Shown: positions 1 to 5,409 of the stretch, one piece after another | Position numbering within the stretch: position 1 is the first letter of the stretch | Layout of the letters: each line of letters opens with the position of its first letter | NCBI GenBank assembly: GCA_964644555.1 | Contig: CAZXWI010000068.1 | Span: forward strand, 1 to 8,137 | Origin: RUG14186 sp964644555 | GTDB lineage: Bacteria; Bacillota; Clostridia; Eubacteriales; Anaerofustaceae | Direction: 5' to 3' | DNA length: 8,137 bases | Program-made: the position numbers and the translations under genes | The notes under the pieces: model-generated | Databases searched by the model: none | Seen by the model: only the letters and a program-made list of their open reading frames with translations | What the model was told of the DNA's origin: nothing

Positions 1-75
1 GGGGTATAGCTCAGTTGGTAGAGCATCGGTCTCCAAAACCGAGTGCCGAGGGTTCAAGTCCTTCTGCCCCTGCCA
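1..75 (+). tRNA. tRNA-Trp (anticodon CCA), missing its first base at the window edge
   Basis: A cloverleaf can be drawn throughout. The acceptor 5' strand GGGGTA (1-6) pairs with TGCCCC (65-70). The seventh pair needs an A just outside the window to match T71, so the gene is cut by one base. The anticodon stem is TCGGT (26-30) with ACCGA (38-42), around the loop CTCCAAA (31-37). The anticodon CCA is at 33-35 and reads UGG. The T stem is GAGGG (48-52) with CCTTC (60-64), enclosing TTCAAGT. The discriminator is G72 and the CCA end is encoded at 73-75. U8 (window base 7) is the usual ThiI target. A37 (base 36), within A36-A37-A38, fits the usual MiaA/MiaB target. A terminator follows 11 bases later. 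Confidence 0.97.
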
Positions 76-86
76 TTTTGATAATT

Positions 87-108
87 AACGGCTTCATGCC
101 GTTTTTTT
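87..108 (+). terminator. Intrinsic terminator of the tRNA-Trp transcript
   Basis: A perfect 6-bp stem, AACGGC (87-92) with GCCGTT (98-103), closes a five-base loop TTCAT and runs into seven T residues (102-108). Its position 11 bases after the tRNA CCA end indicates that the tRNA transcript stops here and does not continue into nifS. Confidence 0.9.
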
Positions 109-303
109 ATTGTACAAAGTGCTAAATAAAGGATGTTATTATATATAAAATCAGACTGTATTATGTTGCATGATATACCAAATTAGCTGTACATTGTGTT
201 CATTGATAATAAAATATAATACATTGTATAGATAAATATGTTTTATTATTGTGTCAAATGAAAGTTTAAATTATAGAGTAACTCCATTTTAAATATGGCA
301 TTC

Positions 304-320
304 GAGATTAAATTAATCTC
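304..320. repeat. Perfect 7-bp inverted repeat, AAT loop
   Basis: GAGATTA (304-310) and TAATCTC (314-320) are perfect inverted copies around AAT. No T-run follows on either strand, so it does not look like a terminator. It could be a protein-binding palindrome or an RNA hairpin if transcription starts further upstream. Its AT-rich setting makes chance occurrence possible. Confidence 0.5.
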
Positions 321-362
321 TCATTTTGGCACATCTTGTTTGCTTTAAACTCTGCACAATCA

Positions 363-391
363 CTAATTTATTGAGTAAACTCATAAATTAG
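363..391. repeat. 29-bp near-perfect palindrome just upstream of the nifS promoter
   Basis: CTAATTTAT (363-371) pairs with ATAAATTAG (383-391). After one unpaired T (372), GAGT (373-376) pairs with ACTC (379-382) around AA. The two-base spacing suits a protein operator better than an RNA hairpin loop. Relative to the start site predicted from the -10 at 416-421, it covers about -65 to -37, the usual place for an activator or a repressor next to the -35. The word TTGAGT in its centre recurs at 399-404 and 444-449. The cognate regulator cannot be named from this window. Confidence 0.6.
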
Positions 392-392
392 T

Positions 393-421
393 TCTTGCTT
401 GAGTTTAACCTGTGGTATAAT
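393..421 (+). promoter_or_regulatory. Extended -10 sigma-A promoter for nifS-thiI
   Basis: A perfect TATAAT at 416-421 is preceded by TGG (413-415), giving the extended -10 pattern TGnTATAAT. The -35 is weak: TCTTGC (393-398) at 17 bp or TTGCTT (395-400) at 15 bp. Extended -10 promoters tolerate a poor -35. Transcription would start near base 428, leaving a leader of about 40 bases before the nifS ATG. Confidence 0.7.
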
Positions 422-441
422 ATTGTTAAGTGAAGATTTGT

Positions 442-456
442 ATTTGAGTATCAAAT
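442..456. repeat. 15-bp palindrome in the nifS leader, adjoining the ribosome binding site
   Basis: ATTTGA (442-447) and TCAAAT (451-456) are inverted copies around GTA. It lies between the predicted transcription start (about 428) and the SD sequence TGAGGAG (456-462), so it could be an operator or a short leader hairpin. It shares TTGAGTA with the centre of the 363-391 palindrome (371-377 lacks one T of alignment but holds the same word at its core). Short and AT-rich, so only moderately supported. Confidence 0.4.
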
Positions 457-467
457 GAGGAGAAAAT

Positions 468-1613
468 ATGATATATTATTTTGATAATGCGGCATCCACT
501 AAGCCGTATCCCGAAGTGATTTCCTATTTAAGCGAATTGTTGGAAAACGAATATGCTAACCCATCGGCTTTGCACAAATTCGGTTATGAAGCAGCAAAGC
601 TTACGGATATAGCATCGGAAAACTTAAAAAGGTTGTATAAACTGAATAATTTCGATGTAATATTTACCTCGGGTGCTACGGAATCCGTAAATATGGCTAT
701 TAAAGGCACTATCGAGAGGTTTTCCGATATAACCAAAACCCATATCATAACTACTCCCATAGAGCATGCGTGTGTAAGCGAAACATTTTCGTATCTTGCC
801 TTAAAGGGAGTCGGCACTTCATATGTAAAAATCGATAAATTCGGTAAAATCGATATTGATGACTTGAAAAATAAGATAACCGACAAAACCAAGCTGGTAA
901 GCGTAATATGGGTAAATAACGAAACAGGAATAATTCAGGATATAGAAAAAATTGCAAAGGCTATAAAAGAAAAAAATCATTCGGCATTATTTCATATTGA
1001 TGCAACACAAGGGTTCGGCAAAATATCCGGCAATATTTCATGTGCAGATTTAATCTCGATAAGTGCTCATAAATTCCACGGGCCAAAAGGAATAGGTGCG
1101 TTATTCGTAAAAAAGGGTGTAAATCTAAACTGTGTGCTTCATGGAGGAGGCCAGCAAAACAATTTACGAAGCGGAACGATTAATGCACCGATGATTGCCG
1201 CAATGGGAAAAGCTTGTGAATTGATAAATATAGAAAACATAAGTTCCGAACTTTCCAATCTCCAAAAATATCTTTACGATAGAATAGAAGAAAATTTCGG
1301 AAAAGAAGTAATCAATACTCTCATTTACGATAGTGATTACGCTCCTCATATTATGAGTTTATCGTTTACTTCACTCAAAGGCGAAGTAATATTGCATATG
1401 TTAGAGGATAAAAATATATATGTTGCCACATCTTCCGCATGTTCGGCGCATAAAAAGAAAAAATCCGTTTTGGAAAATTTGGGATTTTCGTCGGAGCGTA
1501 TCGGCGGCACAATAAGAATAAGTTTGTGCGAATTTACAACAAAAGAAGAGATTGACTATTTGGTCGAAAATCTTTATGATGCAGTTAATTTATTAAAGAA
1601 TTTGAGAGGATAA
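468..1613 (+). CDS. nifS: Cysteine desulfurase, NifS/IscS family (ThiI partner)
   Basis: This PLP-dependent, cytoplasmic enzyme (381 aa) takes sulfur from cysteine as an enzyme-bound persulfide, releasing alanine. Family landmarks are all present. GATES (69-73) is in the cofactor region, and H100 stacks on PLP. NNETG (150-154), D178 and Q181 contact the cofactor. K202 in SAHKFHGPKG (199-208) is the Schiff-base lysine. RSGT is at 234-237, and C325 in SSACS (322-326) is the persulfide-forming cysteine. The SD sequence TGAGGAG (456-462) sits five bases before the ATG. thiI follows after two bases. In Firmicutes such a desulfurase beside thiI supplies sulfur for tRNA 4-thiouridine (B. subtilis NifZ-ThiI). 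No iscU-like scaffold gene is nearby, so this dedicated role is favoured over general Fe-S assembly, though that is inference. Confidence 0.95.
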   Translation: MIYYFDNAASTKPYPEVISYLSELLENEYANPSALHKFGYEAAKLTDIASENLKRLYKLNNFDVIFTSGATESVNMAIKGTIERFSDITKTHIITTPIEHACVSETFSYLALKGVGTSYVKIDKFGKIDIDDLKNKITDKTKLVSVIWVNNETGIIQDIEKIAKAIKEKNHSALFHIDATQGFGKISGNISCADLISISAHKFHGPKGIGALFVKKGVNLNCVLHGGGQQNNLRSGTINAPMIAAMGKACELINIENISSELSNLQKYLYDRIEENFGKEVINTLIYDSDYAPHIMSLSFTSLKGEVILHMLEDKNIYVATSSACSAHKKKKSVLENLGFSSERIGGTIRISLCEFTTKEEIDYLVENLYDAVNLLKNLRG

Positions 1614-1615
1614 AC

Positions 1616-2773
1616 ATGAAGAAAATGCTTCTTATTCGTTACGGTGAAATAAGCTTAAAAGGCTTAAACCGTAATTATTTCATCGACACATTACTTAAAA
1701 ACATACGCTACTCATTAAAGAGCTTTGAAGGAGTTAAATTAAATAAAATACAAGGCAGACTCACCGTGGAAAATTATAATCCCGAAGATGAAGATGCTAT
1801 AATTGATGCTCTCAAAAAAGTATTCGGATTGGTGTATATAACCAAAACAATAAAGACCGATGTTGATATGGAAATTATCAAAGATGTGGCTTTGGAGCAA
1901 ATCCAAAAATTAAGTGGCAAAACATTTAAGATTGAAGCTAAAAGAGCAAATAAAAGTTTTCCGCTGGAATCTCCCGAAATAGCAAGGGAAATCGGAGCGC
2001 ATATTTTAAGAAACGGCGTTCCTCTTAAAGTCGATGTACATAATCCTGACATTAAAATTACCGTTGAAATAAGAGAAAATGCATATATAAACTACGATAA
2101 TATAAAAGGTGAATCCGGTCTTCCTCTCGGCACGAGCGGACTCGGCGCAGTTATGCTCTCAGGCGGTATAGACAGCCCCGTGGCAGCATATATGATGGCG
2201 AGAAGAGGGATGAAGGTGGAGGGAATACATTTTCATTCATATCCCTTTACGAGCCTTAACGCAAAAGATAAGGTAGTAGAACTGGGTAAAAAACTTTCTG
2301 CGTACAATAACGGAATGAAAATCGTTATGATTTCCTTAACAAAAATACAGCAGGAGATAATCAAAAACTGCAACGAAACCTACCTAACGGTTATATTAAG
2401 ACGCTTTATGATTAAATGTGCCGAAAAATATGCCGAAACAAACGGAATTCAAGCATTAATAACGGGCGAGAGCCTCGGTCAAGTGGCATCTCAAACCATA
2501 GAGAGCATCACTTGCACCTCTGACGCCGCAACACTTCCCGTTTTAAGACCTCTTATAGGTATGGATAAAAACGAGATAGTAACCATTGCAAAACATATCG
2601 ATACATACGATATTTCCATACAGCCGTACGAAGATTGCTGCACGATATTCGTTCCTAAACACCCTCAAACAAAGCCGAGCCTTGAAAAGGTTTTGCTTGA
2701 AGAAAGCAAGATACCGAATGCAAAAGAGCTTATCGAAGAAGCTATTGCCGATATAGAAATTATACAACTTTAA
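1616..2773 (+). CDS. thiI: tRNA 4-thiouridine synthetase ThiI (short form, no rhodanese domain)
   Basis: ThiI adenylates uridine 8 of tRNAs with ATP and then places sulfur there. In many bacteria it also serves thiamine thiazole synthesis. The 385-aa protein has an N-terminal ferredoxin-like plus THUMP RNA-binding part (about 1-165), then the PP-loop ATPase. The PP-loop signature SGGIDSP is at 182-188, and the family motif TGESLGQVASQT at 283-294. EDCC (339-342) sits in the segment before KHPQTKP (348-354), where a cysteine is typical. There is no C-terminal rhodanese domain, so persulfide must come directly from a desulfurase, which fits the nifS gene two bases upstream. SD GAGAGGA (1604-1610) overlaps the end of nifS, implying translational coupling. 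A hairpin with a T-run follows at 2824-2851. Confidence 0.95.
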   Translation: MKKMLLIRYGEISLKGLNRNYFIDTLLKNIRYSLKSFEGVKLNKIQGRLTVENYNPEDEDAIIDALKKVFGLVYITKTIKTDVDMEIIKDVALEQIQKLSGKTFKIEAKRANKSFPLESPEIAREIGAHILRNGVPLKVDVHNPDIKITVEIRENAYINYDNIKGESGLPLGTSGLGAVMLSGGIDSPVAAYMMARRGMKVEGIHFHSYPFTSLNAKDKVVELGKKLSAYNNGMKIVMISLTKIQQEIIKNCNETYLTVILRRFMIKCAEKYAETNGIQALITGESLGQVASQTIESITCTSDAATLPVLRPLIGMDKNEIVTIAKHIDTYDISIQPYEDCCTIFVPKHPQTKPSLEKVLLEESKIPNAKELIEEAIADIEIIQL

Positions 2774-2812
2774 CAACTGTGACAAATATAAACAAAATAT
2801 TGTTTTAATAAG

Positions 2813-2821
2813 TGCTATGAT
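2813..2821 (+). promoter_or_regulatory. Possible extended -10 promoter for the MerR-like/spoIIA cluster
   Basis: TGC followed by TATGAT (2813-2821) matches the extended -10 pattern with one mismatch. I see no good -35 at 16-18 bp. If used, transcription would start at about 2828-2830, within the 5' arm of the 2824-2845 hairpin, so the resulting mRNA could not form that hairpin. AT-rich DNA produces such matches by chance. No sigma-H promoter (AGGA/GAAT type), which drives spoIIA in Bacillus, was found nearby. Confidence 0.35.
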
Positions 2822-2823
2822 TG

Positions 2824-2851
2824 CCCCTGATGAAATTGTCAGGGGTTTTTT
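2824..2851 (+). terminator. Intrinsic terminator after nifS-thiI, overlapping the SD of the next gene
   Basis: A perfect 7-bp GC-rich stem, CCCCTGA (2824-2830) with TCAGGGG (2839-2845), closes an eight-base loop and continues into six T residues (2846-2851). It lies 50 bases after the thiI stop and points the same way. AGGGG in its 3' arm (2841-2845) is also the only SD-like sequence before the TTG start at 2855. On the minus strand there is no T-run, so it serves the plus strand. Confidence 0.85.
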
Positions 2852-2854
2852 ATA

Positions 2855-3358
2855 TTGGAAAAACAATTATTAATAGGACAGGCTGCCGAAATATTGCAAT
2901 GCAACAAATCTTTATTAAGGTATTACGAAAGCGAATTTTCGCTTTCAATCCCAAGAGATCATTTGGGAAGAAGATACTACACTTCAAAAGAACTGGAGAT
3001 GTTTCGGTATATATACAAATTAAAAGAGGATGGAAACCGCAATGAACAGATCAAGGCAGTTTTGAATTCGCAGCGAATTACGGGTAATATATATACATTT
3101 TCGCCTACAGATGAATGCATAGAGAACGAAAAACCGAAAGAAGATATACTTTTATTGTATCAACTTATAGAAAAACTCAGAGAAGAAATAGCCGATATCA
3201 AACAACTTAACAACTTCGATGAAAAGACCCAACTTATTCGGGAAAACAGCGAACTTAAAAAGAAGTTGAAAGAAAAAACATATGAGCTGGTGGAAGCTCG
3301 TGAAAAGCTGAGCAATATAAAAAAAGCAACTTCGAAAAAGTTGTTTAAAAATATATGA
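2855..3358 (+). CDS. MerR-type DNA-binding coiled-coil protein (RacA-like architecture)
   Basis: The 167-aa protein starts with a MerR-type winged helix-turn-helix. IGQAAEIL (7-14) and the following helix to LRYYE (21-25) form the reading head, and GRRYYTSKELEMF (39-51) forms the wing and next helix. After a linker (about 75-95) comes a charged, leucine-rich coiled coil (about 96-155, interrupted near NNFD 119-122) and a basic tail KKATSKKLFKNI (156-167). No ligand- or metal-sensing domain is visible. TTG at 2855 is the only usual start, because an in-frame stop lies at 2831-2833 and the HTH begins at once. The AGGGG at 2841-2845 is nine bases upstream. Its stop overlaps the spoIIAA SD, so it belongs with the spoIIA cluster. 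HTH plus coiled coil plus basic tail recalls RacA of Bacillus, but homology is unproven and a transcription regulator is equally possible. Confidence 0.8.
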   Translation: MEKQLLIGQAAEILQCNKSLLRYYESEFSLSIPRDHLGRRYYTSKELEMFRYIYKLKEDGNRNEQIKAVLNSQRITGNIYTFSPTDECIENEKPKEDILLLYQLIEKLREEIADIKQLNNFDEKTQLIRENSELKKKLKEKTYELVEAREKLSNIKKATSKKLFKNI

Positions 3359-3367
3359 GGTGAGAAC

Positions 3368-3721
3368 ATGAATTATGAAGTTGATGTGAACGGTAATACT
3401 TTGGTAATCAAATTAAAGGGCGAACTTGACGACTATATGGCAAAATCTATTCGGGATAGGCTTGATTATATATTGTTTCGAAAAGATATAAAAAATTTGA
3501 TATTCGATTTATCCGAAATAGATTTTATGGATTCTGCCGGGATTGGGCTGATTATAGGAAGATATAAAATAATTAAACCAAGAGGCGGCAAATCGATGAT
3601 AGTTTGCGATAATCAATACACCAATAGAATACTGAAAATGTCTGGAGTATATGGTCTGTTTGAAAATTATCCCAGCTTGGAAGATGCATTTTTATCTATG
3701 AATATTAAGGCTATTGTGTGA
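3368..3721 (+). CDS. spoIIAA: Anti-sigma F factor antagonist SpoIIAA
   Basis: SpoIIAA is the STAS-domain switch protein of forespore sigma-F control. Unphosphorylated, it attacks the SpoIIAB-sigma F complex and releases sigma F. SpoIIAB inactivates it by phosphorylation, and SpoIIE restores it. The 117 aa match the usual family length, with a single STAS domain covering the whole protein. S56 in MDSAGIG (54-60) is at the position of the phosphorylated serine (Ser58 in B. subtilis). SD GAGGTGA (3357-3363) overlaps the stop of the MerR-like gene, and the next gene starts 11 bases downstream. An anti-anti-sigma factor of another pathway would look similar, but the spoIIAB-sigF context settles the identity. 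Confidence 0.95.
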   Translation: MNYEVDVNGNTLVIKLKGELDDYMAKSIRDRLDYILFRKDIKNLIFDLSEIDFMDSAGIGLIIGRYKIIKPRGGKSMIVCDNQYTNRILKMSGVYGLFENYPSLEDAFLSMNIKAIV

Positions 3722-3732
3722 GGAGAAATAAA

Positions 3733-4176
3733 ATGAATAATTATATGACTATGAAATTTAAGAGCATCCCCGAAAACGAAACCCTTGCAAGAAATTGCAT
3801 AGCGGCATTTGTTCTGCCTCTTAACCCAACGCTAAATGATATAGCGGATATTAAAACAAGCGTTTCCGAAGCTGTTACCAATTCGATAATCCACGGATAC
3901 GAAGATAAATTGGGCAATATAGAGCTTACCGCAGTAATTGAGGATAGCCGATTGACTATTAAGATAAGCGATGAAGGCAAGGGCATTGCCGATATAGATA
4001 TGGCAAAAGAACCCCTTTATACTTCCAAACCCGAAATGGAGCGTTCCGGAATGGGATTTACCATAATGGAGAGTTTTATGGATTCTGTGGATATCATTTC
4101 TTCTCCGAGCTTTGGCACGACGGTGATAATGACCAAAAATATTTGCATGGATTATTGTGCTGATGAGTGCATATGA
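3733..4176 (+). CDS. spoIIAB: Anti-sigma F factor and serine kinase SpoIIAB
   Basis: SpoIIAB holds sigma F inactive in the ATP-bound state and phosphorylates SpoIIAA. The GHKL-type ATPase fold is clear over 147 aa. The N-box is SEAVTNSIIHGY (45-56, with E46 and N50), the G1 box DEGKGI (80-85) and the G2 box RSGMGF (104-109). The ATG at 3733 is chosen because SD GAGGAG (3720-3725) lies seven bases before it. A GTG at 3718 in the same frame would precede that SD and overlap the spoIIAA stop, so it is unlikely. The length is close to B. subtilis SpoIIAB (146 aa). The tail is odd: C138, C142 and C146 form an evenly spaced acidic C-x3-C-x3-C. The last 14 bases overlap sigF. Confidence 0.96.
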   Translation: MNNYMTMKFKSIPENETLARNCIAAFVLPLNPTLNDIADIKTSVSEAVTNSIIHGYEDKLGNIELTAVIEDSRLTIKISDEGKGIADIDMAKEPLYTSKPEMERSGMGFTIMESFMDSVDIISSPSFGTTVIMTKNICMDYCADECI

Positions 4177-4900
4177 TAGTAAATATTTTACAAAAGAACT
4201 CATCTTGCGAGCGCAAAACAACGACAAGGAAGCGCTTAATGAATTGGTTGAAAAAAATAAGCCTTTAGTTAACAGCTTATTAAAAAAATATTTGCAATTC
4301 TCTTCTGATTACGATGATTTGTTTCAAATAGGCGCTATGGGGCTTATCAAGGCAATAAAAAGGTTTGATTTAAGCTATAAAACCCAGTTTTCAACCTATG
4401 CGGTATATGTTATTGATGGCGAACTAAAAAGGCATTTACGAGATGAAGGCATAATAAAAGTCAGCAGAAAATTACGAAACGTATACATAAAAGTAAGAAG
4501 CGAAATAGAAAAGAATGTTAAACTTTACGGAGTAGAGCCGACGATTTCACAATTATCAGAATCCATCGGGGAGAAATGTGAGCTTATTTTGGAAGCGATG
4601 GACGCTTGTAGAAAGCCCGATTATTTGCAGGATAAAATATCGGGGGATGATTTAAGCGAAAAGACAAACGAAGATTATATTGCCGATTGCGATGACGATA
4701 TATTAAAAATGATTGATCGAATAACGCTTAAAGAAGCAATTCAAAGCTTGGAGATTAATGAACGAAAACTTATCATTATGAGGTATTTCAAAAATATGAC
4801 GCAGTCCCAAGTGGCAAAAGTTATGAATACTTCACAGGTGCAGATTTCACGAGCCGAAAGAAAAATATTAAATCGAATAAAAGAAATTTATAATGCATAA
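4163..4900 (+). CDS. sigF: Forespore RNA polymerase sigma factor SigF
   Basis: This sigma-70-family factor (245 aa, group 3, sporulation type) directs the first forespore-specific transcription. Region 2, from DYDDLFQIGAMGL (49-61) through FSTYAV (76-81) to HLRDEG (91-96), binds core polymerase and the -10. Region 3 spans about 97-165. Region 4 carries the -35-reading helix-turn-helix TQSQVAKVMNTSQVQISR (213-230). SigF and SigG are close relatives, and the position after spoIIAA-spoIIAB identifies SigF. The ATG at 4163 overlaps spoIIAB by 14 bases. GTG 4157 and CTG 4160 in frame are alternatives, and no strong SD decides, so translation probably depends on coupling. VYVIDGE (81-87) differs from the near-universal VPMIIGE of Bacillus sporulation sigmas. 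Confidence 0.94.
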   Translation: MSAYDSKYFTKELILRAQNNDKEALNELVEKNKPLVNSLLKKYLQFSSDYDDLFQIGAMGLIKAIKRFDLSYKTQFSTYAVYVIDGELKRHLRDEGIIKVSRKLRNVYIKVRSEIEKNVKLYGVEPTISQLSESIGEKCELILEAMDACRKPDYLQDKISGDDLSEKTNEDYIADCDDDILKMIDRITLKEAIQSLEINERKLIIMRYFKNMTQSQVAKVMNTSQVQISRAERKILNRIKEIYNA

Positions 4901-4902
4901 AC
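4874..4902 (+). promoter_or_regulatory. Possible forespore (sigma G-like) promoter for spoVACDE
   Basis: CGAATA (4874-4879), a 16-bp spacer and CATAAAC (4896-4902) loosely match the sigma G pattern TGAATA / CATACTA. The spacer is a base or two short and the second box has two mismatches. spoVA genes are expressed by sigma G in Bacillus, and a late promoter is needed somewhere near here. If real, the mRNA would start close to base 4909, with the 4913-4941 hairpin at its very 5' end. Confidence 0.3.
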
Positions 4903-4912
4903 CGAAAATTTT

Positions 4913-4945
4913 AACAGATATTATAAATAGTAATATCTGTTTTTT
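4913..4945 (+). terminator. Hairpin with T-run between sigF and spoVAC
   Basis: A perfect 11-bp stem, AACAGATATTA (4913-4923) with TAATATCTGTT (4931-4941), closes a seven-base loop and runs into TTTTTT (4940-4945). It has the form of an intrinsic terminator for the spoIIA transcript, 12 bases after the sigF stop. The stem is AT-rich, so termination may be partial. The spoVAC SD GGGGAG begins at 4949, leaving no room for a promoter in between. Confidence 0.75.
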
Positions 4946-4958
4946 ATTGGGGAGATAT

Positions 4959-5408
4959 ATGGATAAACAAAAATTTATAAAAGAATTCGAGAAAGCAAAA
5001 AAATTAAATAAGCCGAAACCCAACTATGTTAAGAATGCATTGATTGCATTTACCGTTGGTGGTTTCATATGCATTATTGCACAGATATTCAATAATGCAA
5101 TGCTGTACTTTGGTTTAGGTAAAACCGATGCGAGCCTTTTAACTACGGTTTTCATGGTGTTTATCGGCTCTGCCCTTACGGGAATAGGAGTTTATGACAA
5201 AATAGGCAAGGTTGCGGGCGCCGGTTCTATAGTGCCCATAACGGGATTTGCCAATTCGGTGGTGTCATGCGCTTTGGAATTTCGTGCGGAGGGAGCTGTT
5301 TTCGGAATAGGGGCAAAGATGTTTACCGTGGCAGGGCCGGTAATAGTTTTCGGCACTTTGGCAAATTGGATAGTAGCTCTTATATATTTTATTATATCGA
5401 GGGTGTGA
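4959..5408 (+). CDS. spoVAC: Stage V sporulation protein SpoVAC (DPA channel membrane subunit)
   Basis: SpoVAC is an inner spore membrane protein required for moving dipicolinic acid into the forespore and out at germination. In B. subtilis it acts as a mechanosensitive channel. The 149-aa protein has a short charged cytoplasmic N-terminus (1-24) and then four or five hydrophobic segments, at about 25-45, 59-77, 86-106, 112-130 and 131-147. The family motif GSIVPITGFANSVVS (89-103) is intact. The ATG at 4959 is chosen because SD GGGGAG (4949-4954) is four bases away and the length fits the family (about 150 aa). An in-frame ATG at 4893 would add 22 residues read through the hairpin and is unlikely. 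spoVAD follows after one base. Confidence 0.95.
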   Translation: MDKQKFIKEFEKAKKLNKPKPNYVKNALIAFTVGGFICIIAQIFNNAMLYFGLGKTDASLLTTVFMVFIGSALTGIGVYDKIGKVAGAGSIVPITGFANSVVSCALEFRAEGAVFGIGAKMFTVAGPVIVFGTLANWIVALIYFIISRV

Positions 5409-5409
5409 A

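Larger units (their letters stand above)
109..392. other. AT-rich intergenic region between the tRNA terminator and the nifS promoter
   Basis: I see no open reading frame with a ribosome binding site on either strand here, and no tRNA or known riboswitch core such as a T-box. It contains a TATAAT (215-220) with no convincing -35, two short ACATTGT copies (191-197 and 221-227), a small CCAT/ATGG inverted repeat (284-298), and the two clearer palindromes listed separately. ACTC/GAGT words recur (276-284, 345-352, 373-382). The region probably holds the regulatory sites of the nifS-thiI operon. A small RNA cannot be excluded from sequence alone. Confidence 0.55.

Noticed and set aside
229..257. 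Minus-strand promoter from TTGACA (257-252)
   Set aside because: The hexamer is perfect, but no acceptable -10 lies 16-18 bp downstream on that strand, and no gene follows before the tRNA.
2821..3045. Alternative plus-strand reading frame of 74 codons over the start of the MerR-like gene
   Set aside because: It has no SD and no recognisable domain, and it competes with a frame holding a clear MerR helix-turn-helix.
2700..3360. Sigma-H promoter or Spo0A box for the spoIIA cluster
   Set aside because: AGGA and GAAT words occur (for example 3027-3030, 3044-3047, 2716-2719) but with wrong spacing or mismatches, and the best 0A-box-like site (near 3330) matches only 5 of 7 positions.
3718..3732. 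GTG start for spoIIAB five codons upstream
   Set aside because: It lies before and over the SD GAGGAG and overlaps the spoIIAA stop. ATG 3733 has correct spacing and gives the usual family length.
4893..4958. In-frame ATG at 4893 that would extend SpoVAC by 22 residues and overlap the sigF stop
   Set aside because: The extension is encoded across the hairpin and resembles no SpoVAC N-terminus. A strong SD (4949-4954) and family length support ATG 4959.
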